A stretch of 48,330 bases of DNA from Phycisphaerales bacterium (lineage in GTDB: Bacteria; Planctomycetota; Phycisphaerae; UBA1845). The stretch is taken from the NCBI GenBank assembly GCA_020353195.1, contig CP070691.1, positions 3,215,894-3,264,223 on the forward strand, given 5' to 3'. The notes beneath the pieces were generated by a model. The model was given only the letters and a program-made list of their open reading frames with translations, was not told the DNA's origin and did not search any database. Both the position numbers and the translations under genes were made by a program. This document shows, in pieces, positions 41,952-48,330 of this stretch; position 1 is the first letter of the stretch, and the number at the start of each line of letters is the position of its first letter.

Positions 41952-42425
41952 ATGAACATCCAGTTCAACAAGATCCTACATCCTACTGACTTCTCAGAAC
42001 TGTCACTGCACGCGCTGCAGTACGCACGTTCGCTGGCCGAGACTTTTGGTGCTCAACTCCACTGCTTTCACGTGATTGACGAGGCCTACCAGTACTGGAC
42101 CGCCATGGGGCCGGAGATGGCACCGGTGACCCCGCCCGTCGAGGACCTTACCAGCATCGCCGAAAGCCAGATGGATCGTTTCGCCGACGAGCACCTGATG
42201 GGCATGAAATTCCCCCCGGTCACGCGCGTGGCTTGCGGCAAGCCGTTCGCCGAGATTGTCGCCTACGCCCGCGAGGCCGCCGTTGATCTGATCGTGCTGG
42301 CGACGCATGGCCGCGGCGGGTTGCCCCACGTGCTGCTGGGCAGTACGGCCGAGAAAGTCGTGCGCAAGGCCCCGTGCCCGGTCTTGACCGTTCGCGACCC
42401 GGGGCACAAGTTCACAATGCCGTAG
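41952..42425 (+). CDS. Universal stress protein (UspA family)
   Basis: A single-domain, 157-residue alpha/beta protein. NKILHPTDFSELSLHALQYA (6-25) is the usual first strand and helix. The ATP-binding signature G-x2-G-x9-G-S/T is present in THGRGGLPHVLLGSTAEKVV (~118-137), followed by KAPCPVLTVR. USP proteins accumulate under starvation or stress and bind ATP; their targets vary. It has its own promoter and an AGAGGG ribosome-binding site 4-5 nt before the ATG. Confidence 0.92.
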   Translation: MNIQFNKILHPTDFSELSLHALQYARSLAETFGAQLHCFHVIDEAYQYWTAMGPEMAPVTPPVEDLTSIAESQMDRFADEHLMGMKFPPVTRVACGKPFAEIVAYAREAAVDLIVLATHGRGGLPHVLLGSTAEKVVRKAPCPVLTVRDPGHKFTMP

Positions 42426-42487
42426 TTCGCCACGTGGCAGTCCGCCACTCGGAAGTCCGCCGCTCGGGCGCAGAGAGGTCCAGTTCC

Positions 42488-43135
42488 GTGAGCGAAGACA
42501 CCCCCAAGACATACGGACAGTCAGTCGTCACCGCCCGCATCAAGCGCAACGCCTCGCAGATCCTGCTGCCCGCGATTGTCGTTCTGGTGCTCGGCTGGGG
42601 CTTCCTGGCTCGACCCGAAAGCCCGGACTCGCTTTCAGACTACGTCCTCGTCGTTCTGGTATGGACGCTGCGGATTGGAGGGATCGCACTGCTGGGCGTG
42701 GCGGGCATCTGTTGGACCGGCGCGCTGATCGGGCCGCTGCTGGATGCGATCATCTCATCGTGGTTCGCCATCGTGCTCGCGGCGACCGCGGCGTGTTTCA
42801 TCGCTTATAACCTCGCAGATCTGATGGGCTATGTTTTCGCCATATTCGCTGCGGTGTACGCCCGAGCGGCTTTCACTCTGTGGCAGCAATATCCCGCCCT
42901 GTGCCGGGCCGCAGCACCGCAACCGGATGATCCGGTTGCTTCCACCGAGGAATCGTCGCCCTCTGGGTTCCCTCACCGCCGGCCGGAGCCTGCCGGCGAA
43001 CCACGGGTGCGTCATCCGGGCTCGGTGGCTTCTGATGCTCCCGATGCCCAACCGCACGCTCACGAGGCACCGCCGGACGGGTACCTGGCTGATTTCGCCG
43101 ACGACAAGGAAAGCCCGCCGACCAAGCCTACGTAA
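42488..43135 (+). CDS. Membrane protein of unknown function
   Basis: I chose GTG 42488, with AGAGAGG 9 nt upstream (215 residues); an ATG at 42374 inside usp is unlikely. Four hydrophobic segments are visible: LLPAIVVLVLGWGFLA (~24-40), YVLVVLVWTLRIGGIALLGVAGICW (~52-77), AIISSWFAIVLAATAACFIAY (~87-107) and a shorter VFAIFAAVYARAAF. The C-terminal ~75 residues are Pro/Ala/Glu-rich and hydrophilic, probably a disordered cytoplasmic tail. No family recognised. The gap after usp contains short 'gtccgcc' repeats. Confidence 0.65.
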   Translation: MSEDTPKTYGQSVVTARIKRNASQILLPAIVVLVLGWGFLARPESPDSLSDYVLVVLVWTLRIGGIALLGVAGICWTGALIGPLLDAIISSWFAIVLAATAACFIAYNLADLMGYVFAIFAAVYARAAFTLWQQYPALCRAAAPQPDDPVASTEESSPSGFPHRRPEPAGEPRVRHPGSVASDAPDAQPHAHEAPPDGYLADFADDKESPPTKPT

Positions 43136-43182
43136 TCACGGCGCACCGCACAGATGCAGTCCGGAGCCGGTGCGGCTTAGGG

Positions 43183-44862
43183 TCAGTCCTCGGCCGGGAT
43201 CCTCAACCCCCGTGCCCTGGCCGCCTGCCTGGCTTCGTCGTAGCCCGCGTCCACGTGGCGGAAAATCCCGGTCGCGGGGTCGGCCGTCAGGACACGTTTC
43301 AGCCGGGCCGCCGCCTCCGGCGTGCCGTCGGCGACAATGACCTGACCCGCATGGATCGAATACCCGATGCCCACGCCACCGCCATGGTGGACCGAGACCC
43401 AACTCGCCCCGCACGCCGTATTCACCAGAGCATTGAGAATGGGCCAATCGGCAATGGCATCCGACCCGTCTTTCATCCCCTCCGTCTCGCGGTTCGGCGA
43501 CGCCACCGAACCGCAGTCCAGGTGGTCCCGGCCGATGACGATCGGCGCTTTGACCTCGCCCCCGGCCACCAGATCGTTGAACGCCAACCCCATCCTGTCC
43601 CGCTCGCCGTAACCGAGCCAGCAAATCCTCGCCGGCAGCCCCTGGTAGGATACCCGCTCGGCCGCCAGACGGATCCATCGGCAGAGGTGCTCGTTCTCGG
43701 GGAACATCTCCAACACCGCCCGGTCGGTCCGGGCGATGTCCGCCGGATCGCCGGACAGCGCCGCCCAGCGGAACGGACCCTGTCCCTCGCAGAACAGTGG
43801 CCGGATGTACTGCGGCACGAACCCCGGAATGTCGAAGGCGTCGGTCACGCCCCCCTGTTGCGCCTGCCCGCGAATGTTGTTGCCGTAGTCGAACGTGATC
43901 GCCCCGCGCTTTTGCAGTTCGAGCATCGACCGCACATGCTCGGCCATGGTCCGCATCGATTCCTTGACGTAGCGTTCAGGGTCTGCGGCGCGGAGGCGCA
44001 GCGCTTCGTCATAGGTCATCTTGTTCGGGACGTACCCGTCGAGCGCGTCGTGCGCGGAGGTCTGGTCGGTAAGAACGTCGGGAACGATGTCGCGCTTGAG
44101 CAGTTCGGCCAACAGGTCGGCCTGGTTGCCGCACCACCCGACTGACAGAGCCTTGCCGCTCTGCTTCGCCTGCCGGACCCACTGGATCGCCTCGTCCAGT
44201 GAAGCCGTCGCCTTGTCCAGGTAGCGATCGCTCAGCCGCCGGTCGATGCGCCGGCGATCGACCTCGCCGATCAGGCACGCAGCTTCATTCATGGTCGCCG
44301 CCAGCGGCTGGGCCCCACCCATGCCCCCGAGCCCGCCCGTAACCACCAGCTTGCCCGTCAGCGATCCGCCGAAGTGTCGCCGGGCCGCCGCCCCCAGACA
44401 CTCGTACGTGCCCTGCAGGATGCCCTGGGTCCCGATGTAAATCCAACTTCCGGCGGTCATTTGGCCGTACATGGTCAGACCCACACCCTCGAGACGGCGG
44501 AACTCGTCCCAGTTTGCCCAGTGAGGCACCAGCAGCGAATTGGCAATCAACACCCGCGGAGCATCCGTATGGGTCCTGGCAATACCGACGGCTCGACCGG
44601 ACTGCACCAGCAGGGTCTCATCGGGTTCGAGTTCCCTCAGCGCGGCAACGATGCGATCGAAGTCCGCCCAACTGCGGGCCGCCCGACCGCTGCCACCGTA
44701 GACGATCAGCTGCTCGGACTTCTCGGCGACCTCGGGATCGAGGTTGTTCATGAGCATGCGCATGGCGGCTTCGGCCTGCCAGGTCTTGCAGGTCTTGGCA
44801 GTGCCGCGAGGCGCACGGACGAGACGGGCCGCTGGGTTTTCATTGCCTGGGGTCGTGGTCAT
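43183..44862 (-). CDS. hutU: Urocanate hydratase
   Basis: It adds water to urocanate to give 4-imidazolone-5-propionate, the second step of histidine breakdown. ATG 44862 follows GCGAGGG and gives 559 residues, the normal size. It shows [12 protein letters not shown] (~54), [19 protein letters not shown] (~137), the NAD-binding [15 protein letters not shown] (~180), [12 protein letters not shown] (~350), and [20 protein letters not shown] near the C-terminus. An open frame upstream of 44862 is not conserved. The other histidine-utilisation genes (hutH, hutI) are not in this window. Confidence 0.95.
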   Translation of the reverse strand: MTTTPGNENPAARLVRAPRGTAKTCKTWQAEAAMRMLMNNLDPEVAEKSEQLIVYGGSGRAARSWADFDRIVAALRELEPDETLLVQSGRAVGIARTHTDAPRVLIANSLLVPHWANWDEFRRLEGVGLTMYGQMTAGSWIYIGTQGILQGTYECLGAAARRHFGGSLTGKLVVTGGLGGMGGAQPLAATMNEAACLIGEVDRRRIDRRLSDRYLDKATASLDEAIQWVRQAKQSGKALSVGWCGNQADLLAELLKRDIVPDVLTDQTSAHDALDGYVPNKMTYDEALRLRAADPERYVKESMRTMAEHVRSMLELQKRGAITFDYGNNIRGQAQQGGVTDAFDIPGFVPQYIRPLFCEGQGPFRWAALSGDPADIARTDRAVLEMFPENEHLCRWIRLAAERVSYQGLPARICWLGYGERDRMGLAFNDLVAGGEVKAPIVIGRDHLDCGSVASPNRETEGMKDGSDAIADWPILNALVNTACGASWVSVHHGGGVGIGYSIHAGQVIVADGTPEAAARLKRVLTADPATGIFRHVDAGYDEARQAARARGLRIPAED

Positions 44863-45303
44863 CTCAAGTCCCTCGCTTCTTCGTCCTCGACGATGCGGAT
44901 GGGCGCGGCCGTGCGGACCACCGGCGCCGATGGCCGGCTGCGATCGCCGGCCGATTATACCGCTGCCGGAGCGCGCCGACAGTCGATCAGATCCGCCGGC
45001 GGGGCGACTTCCCCGCCCTGCACGTGGATTCGTTATGGAAACCGAGCCCACAAGGCCGGACGGCGCTTCTCATGCGCAGAGTGACCCAGATTCGCGCAAG
45101 ACTCGGGCCAACCGGCGATTCGATAGGATGGTTCTCGCTTGCTGTCTCAAGCGCAGCTCGCTCATGGTCGTTGAACGCCGCCTTCACCTTCCGATCCCTG
45201 CGCAACCGCGGACCGGCGCACTTTCTGCACAGTGCGTGGATGCGGAATCACGGGGCCGGCAAGACCACGCCCAAGCCGACGAAACGCCGGGAAGGCGATG
45301 AGG
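44863..45303. other. Intergenic region between hutU and the methyltransferase
   Basis: In 441 bp, open frames on both strands give non-conserved peptides. No tRNA or clear terminator was found. The hutU promoter should lie here on the minus strand, but I could not identify it. Confidence 0.4.
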
Positions 45304-46152
45304 CTACTCCGCCCGGGCAAGCACGACGAGCTTCTGCCCGGGAAGGTCGATGTCGGCTAGCCGCTCCTTGCAGAAGGCGAGAGTGGCCTGCTCGAGCTCG
45401 GCCATGTAACTGACCAGAAAGCCCCGTGTCTGCTCGTCACCGGCGCCGTTGAGCAGACGCTCCTGCGCGAAACGCACCTGATAGAAGCGCCGGCGAACAC
45501 CCTGGTCCGGACCGTCGAGCCCCATGGGATCGTGAACGAAGAACCCGCCGGCCCGAACCGCCACGATCCGCAGGCCGACCGCTTGCACAGCCGCCTCGAA
45601 CTCGTACCGGCTGCGAACCATCATCCACTCGGTGCGCATGGAGGTTCGGGGCAGGTACTCGGTCGTGACGATCCGACCATCCGGCGCCACCAGCGACGCC
45701 AGAGTGTGCAGCGCCCGCATGAACAAGTCCGGCTCGGGGATGTGAAACAGCACGTTGGCCACATTGATCCAGTCGAATGGCTCGCCGAGACTCAGATGGC
45801 CGGACGTGATATCCGCTACACGGAAGTCCAGCGTGGTGCCGTCCGTCGGGGGCGACCATTTTCTGAGCAGCTCGATCGACGCTTCCGCGAAGTCGATGCC
45901 CATCAACAACGCCGGCCGGTACCGCTCGAGGAAAAACCGGATCCACCGCCCGGACCCGCACCCCACATCGAGGACCCGCCCGCCGTCCACCCGGGCCCCG
46001 ACGTCGGCAGCCAACTGCTGGTAGATCGGGTACAGCACCGCATCTTCGACCGGACTGCTGTATGTCAGACCGGACGCGTCGGACGCCCGGTCGGATTTGC
46101 CTTTCCATTCCTTCTCGTAGTGGCACCGGATGTCCTCTTGCGTCATGGGCAT
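45304..46152 (-). CDS. Class I SAM-dependent methyltransferase
   Basis: A 282-residue protein with a Rossmann methyltransferase core. Motif I is GRVLDVGCGSGRWIRFFLE (58-76); an acidic strand-2 end lies in LLMGIDFAEASIELL, and WINVANVLFHIPEPDLF (~127-143) is the motif IV/post-IV region. A long C-terminal extension (~190-282) includes DPMGLDGPDQGVRR. The substrate is unknown; small-molecule or glycan methyltransferases of this size are common near envelope genes. The next gene upstream on the same strand encodes an SGNH-type protein, but a 217-nt gap separates them. Confidence 0.8.
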   Translation of the reverse strand: MPMTQEDIRCHYEKEWKGKSDRASDASGLTYSSPVEDAVLYPIYQQLAADVGARVDGGRVLDVGCGSGRWIRFFLERYRPALLMGIDFAEASIELLRKWSPPTDGTTLDFRVADITSGHLSLGEPFDWINVANVLFHIPEPDLFMRALHTLASLVAPDGRIVTTEYLPRTSMRTEWMMVRSRYEFEAAVQAVGLRIVAVRAGGFFVHDPMGLDGPDQGVRRRFYQVRFAQERLLNGAGDEQTRGFLVSYMAELEQATLAFCKERLADIDLPGQKLVVLARAE

Positions 46153-46369
46153 GGCGAATCGACCTGCTTTCGGTTACCGGACTATGGACCGCGAGCATAC
46201 GCGGACGTTCCATATGCTATCGACGGGTCGGAGGCGAACACTTGCGGCAAACGACCCACCGCCCAACGTCCGGTAATCAGAGTATCCGGAGCACGCGGGT
46301 ACGATTCAGGTGCCCTTCGGCCATCAGCCGGCTGCGCCCGGGCGAACAAGGGCGGGGCCCCCGGATGAC

Positions 46370-47689
46370 TTACGGTGCGGGCAGCAGTCCAAGGCGGGAC
46401 AGCTCACGCGAAAGCGACTCCGCGATCGCACGGTGCCCGGCCGCCGTCGGATGCCCGTCGGTCGACATGGGATACGCCGGCGAGTCACCCGAAACGCAGG
46501 CCCTCAGCGCCGGTAGCGCATCCACATAAACGATACCTTGCTGATCGAGGTAGCCTTTCGTGTCCTCCCACATCCGCTCCTCAAAGCGAATAAGCTCAAC
46601 GTAAGTCGAGGGAATCCCCGAGAGCCCGCGTTCGACCGCATCCTTGAAGGCCAGCTCCTTCGTGGGGATTAGCAGGACCACGAATTCGGCCCCCGCCCGG
46701 GATGCTCGGTCTTGTTTTCGTGAGAAAGTCCGCAATGACACCTGATGCCCTTCGCGGATTCGGGGGTCGCTCAGATTCAGGGCCGCCATCCGGTATGCCG
46801 GCGTCAAAACTGTCCGGGTGCCGTCATGTTCAAACGGCCACAGGTCATCGCCCCGAGCCTGCGCGTCAGCACAGATCGTACCCCAATCAGGCTTCTCCCG
46901 GGGCTGCAGCATGGATGGGACGATCGCGCACGCCTTGTAGACCGCCCCGAACAGTCGAATATGGCTCGCGCATGTGCGAGCGAGTTCGCCCAACGGGCCC
47001 CTCGTCTCGCTCTTCGGTTCCCTCGGACCCAACGCGAGCCGGAAATGTCGCCCGACGACGTGGCTGTAGGGCTCAATCTGCTCGGCTTCTGCAAGCATGC
47101 GAGCCTGCTCATGGTCCCGTGTCTTGAGGTCCGGAAACTGCCCAATATCGTAGACACTGTGGAAAGCGTCGTAGAGGTCGTTTCCACTATAGAAGGCTTC
47201 CACGATCACACGCGGACGCAGGCGCGCGGCCCGGTCCCACAGGATCAGGTAGTGCACGGGGCCCCAGCCTGGGAAGGACATGGCGTAAACGTCACGACCG
47301 CTTGCCCGGGCAAACTGTTGAGGCCAGAGCAGCTCCAGGTCAATCCCCATACCGTAGGTCTGAGAATCCCCGAAAACGACGACATCTGCACGGTCGGGCA
47401 CCCGTCGATTCCGATACCCCCAACGATCGTGCCGGAAATGCTCCGGGTTCGGGACATGACCAAGCCGGGCATCTTCAAGCCGCAGAGGTGTGCCTCCTGG
47501 GCGAAGAGCCGAACGCACTCTGCGGGAAAGTCGCGCTCCCGCCTGCAATGAGAACTCCACGCAGATCAGCACCAGCAATAACGCCGTGACGCGAAACAGC
47601 CATTGCTTTCGCCTACTGACCGGGCAGGGCGGGCCAGGCAAGTCACGCTCGGGTGCATCGGAATCAGACCTTTGTGACATCGTTCGCAT
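46370..47689 (-). CDS. Membrane-anchored SGNH/AlgX-like hydrolase or O-acetyltransferase domain protein
   Basis: Residues 30-50 (WLFRVTALLLVLICVEFSLQA) form a signal anchor, placing the rest outside the cytoplasm. SGNH block I is FGDSQTYGMG (106-115, nucleophile Ser109), an Asn-containing FYSGNDLYDAF block lies at ~165-175, and the Asp/His pair is STDGHPTAAGH (Asp411, His413). The Asp-x-His spacing resembles AlgJ/AlgX acetyltransferases more than GDSL lipases (Asp-x-x-His). It may add or remove acetyl groups on a surface polysaccharide; no MBOAT partner is seen in the window. An in-frame second ATG lies at 47680. Confidence 0.75.
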   Translation of the reverse strand: MRTMSQRSDSDAPERDLPGPPCPVSRRKQWLFRVTALLLVLICVEFSLQAGARLSRRVRSALRPGGTPLRLEDARLGHVPNPEHFRHDRWGYRNRRVPDRADVVVFGDSQTYGMGIDLELLWPQQFARASGRDVYAMSFPGWGPVHYLILWDRAARLRPRVIVEAFYSGNDLYDAFHSVYDIGQFPDLKTRDHEQARMLAEAEQIEPYSHVVGRHFRLALGPREPKSETRGPLGELARTCASHIRLFGAVYKACAIVPSMLQPREKPDWGTICADAQARGDDLWPFEHDGTRTVLTPAYRMAALNLSDPRIREGHQVSLRTFSRKQDRASRAGAEFVVLLIPTKELAFKDAVERGLSGIPSTYVELIRFEERMWEDTKGYLDQQGIVYVDALPALRACVSGDSPAYPMSTDGHPTAAGHRAIAESLSRELSRLGLLPAP

Positions 47690-48131
47690 CGACCGAGCTC
47701 GCCCGGCCTCTCACAAATCCATGCTCGGCCAATACGCGCCGCCGATTTCCAGATCGACACCATGCGCGCATCGACGGAGCGCCAGCACCCACCAGCCCCT
47801 GCTTGACACGACAAGCGACACTGACGCGCCGTACGCTGCGCCGAACAAGCTCGGATCGTTCACCTCGGCCTGCCGCATTGGCGACTCATCACCGCAACGC
47901 TTGGACCCGTCCGCCCACTACAATACCGCTTCCAAGACGACGAATCCAACCAGGACCATCATGCCAACCTCGCGAACGCCACAAACCGCTGGATTGCGTT
48001 TGACCGGTTGCACGTCCAGGGCCGCTCGCACTCGACCCGGTGTTGGGGAAACCCCGAAGGCCGATCGTGCAGTGGCACTTCACCGAGCGCCTGGAATGTG
48101 ACAGGCGCGCGTCCCTGCGGTCGGTTTCGCG
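47690..48131. other. Intergenic region before the last gene
   Basis: About 440 bp before the candidate promoter. Frames open across it on both strands encode Pro/Thr/Arg-rich, low-complexity peptides without motifs. A 55-codon minus-strand frame (47711-47878) is the only one with a mildly hydrophobic, protein-like composition, and I do not call it. Confidence 0.4.
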
Positions 48132-48159
48132 TTGAGAACGAGAACCTCGTTCTGATAAG
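48132..48159 (+). promoter_or_regulatory. Promoter with palindromic operator in its spacer
   Basis: TTGAGA (48132-48137), a 16-nt spacer, and GATAAG (48154-48159). A perfect inverted repeat AGAACGAG-AAC-CTCGTTCT (48135-48153) overlaps the end of the -35 and fills the spacer. This placement is typical of regulator-controlled promoters. The downstream gene begins 84 nt later with AGGAGG. Confidence 0.5.
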
Positions 48160-48243
48160 ATGAACGTGAACTCCCGGGACGCGGGGTGATCGGAGGGCCA
48201 AGCCGGTGCGGCAACGGCGGCTGTTTTCAGAGGAGGACACCAA

Positions 48244-48330
48244 ATGTGCGTGCGAAGGTTGATGGCGGTATTCGCTCTGACGGGCGGGCTGGTCCTGTTC
48301 GGCGCCGCGCCGACAGTCTGGGCGGACGAC
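48244..48330 (+). CDS. Secreted protein, N-terminal fragment (runs off window)
   Basis: ATG 48244 follows GAGGAGG with good spacing. The 29 visible codons encode a complete signal peptide: MCVRRLMAVFALTGGLVLFG, then a Val-Trp-Ala cleavage site before Asp-Asp. The mature protein lies beyond the window, so its function is unknown. A candidate promoter with an internal palindrome lies just upstream. Confidence 0.7.
   Translation, partial: MCVRRLMAVFALTGGLVLFGAAPTVWADD

Noticed and set aside
47711..47878. 55-codon minus-strand frame upstream of the SGNH gene
   Set aside because: Composition is mildly protein-like, but no ribosome-binding site, domain or upstream continuation; stop codons precede it directly.
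47490..48101. 203-codon plus-strand open frame
   Set aside because: Pro/Thr/Arg-rich with no motif; its first 200 bases lie antisense within the supported SGNH gene.

Overview
This GC-rich window reads as a chromosomal segment of a Planctomycetota bacterium, most likely a Phycisphaerae-type lineage. The pointers are Cys/Asp/Asn-rich linkers of the form GTSDDCNANGVPDECE, a dockerin-like tail (DCDVDLADYALMQ), membrane proteins with a CxYC...CPECG zinc ribbon, a deoxyhypusine-synthase-like protein, and dense intergenic palindromic repeats. The taxonomic call is an inference from these signatures. No phage, insertion sequence, CRISPR array, rRNA or tRNA was recognised.

Region 1 (1-9400): the end of a TPR-like protein, then three consecutive genes for large secreted proteins: an 8-repeat SBBP beta-propeller, a right-handed beta-helix with thrombospondin-3/dockerin-like parts, and a NosD-like beta-helix. 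They sit in an unusual DNA framework. All three are preceded by an ungapped 65-bp element. Two share a 111-bp leader running up to the ATG, a FIMAH-like C-terminal domain, and a 174-bp 3' block whose 13-bp hairpin differs between copies only by a compensated base pair. Four clusters of REP-like palindromes separate the genes. This modular architecture is the most novel thing here.

Region 2 (9400-23050): housekeeping and redox genes: photolyase, trmB and yggS (divergent), a HerA-type ATPase, a YgiQ radical-SAM protein, a zinc-ribbon membrane protein, a GNAT acetyltransferase, the four-gene 2-oxoacid:ferredoxin oxidoreductase operon (korDABC) and a HEAT-repeat membrane protein.

Region 3 (23050-37000): a phosphodiester-glycosidase gene downstream of murQ (possible cell-wall sugar salvage), an FKBP lipoprotein, ispA and dxs (isoprenoids), nadK, tilS, a GT-C type glycosyltransferase and a large AsmA-like envelope protein, nearly all on the plus strand.

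Region 4 (37000-48330): a deoxyhypusine-synthase-like gene, the minus-strand run tmk-holB-small zinc-ribbon membrane protein, lipA, a universal stress protein, a membrane protein, urocanate hydratase, a methyltransferase, an SGNH/AlgX-like membrane-anchored hydrolase, and the start of another secreted protein whose candidate promoter carries a palindrome between -35 and -10.

Several sigma70-like promoters with 17-nt spacers can be read by eye. All functions come from sequence motifs recognised without database searches.
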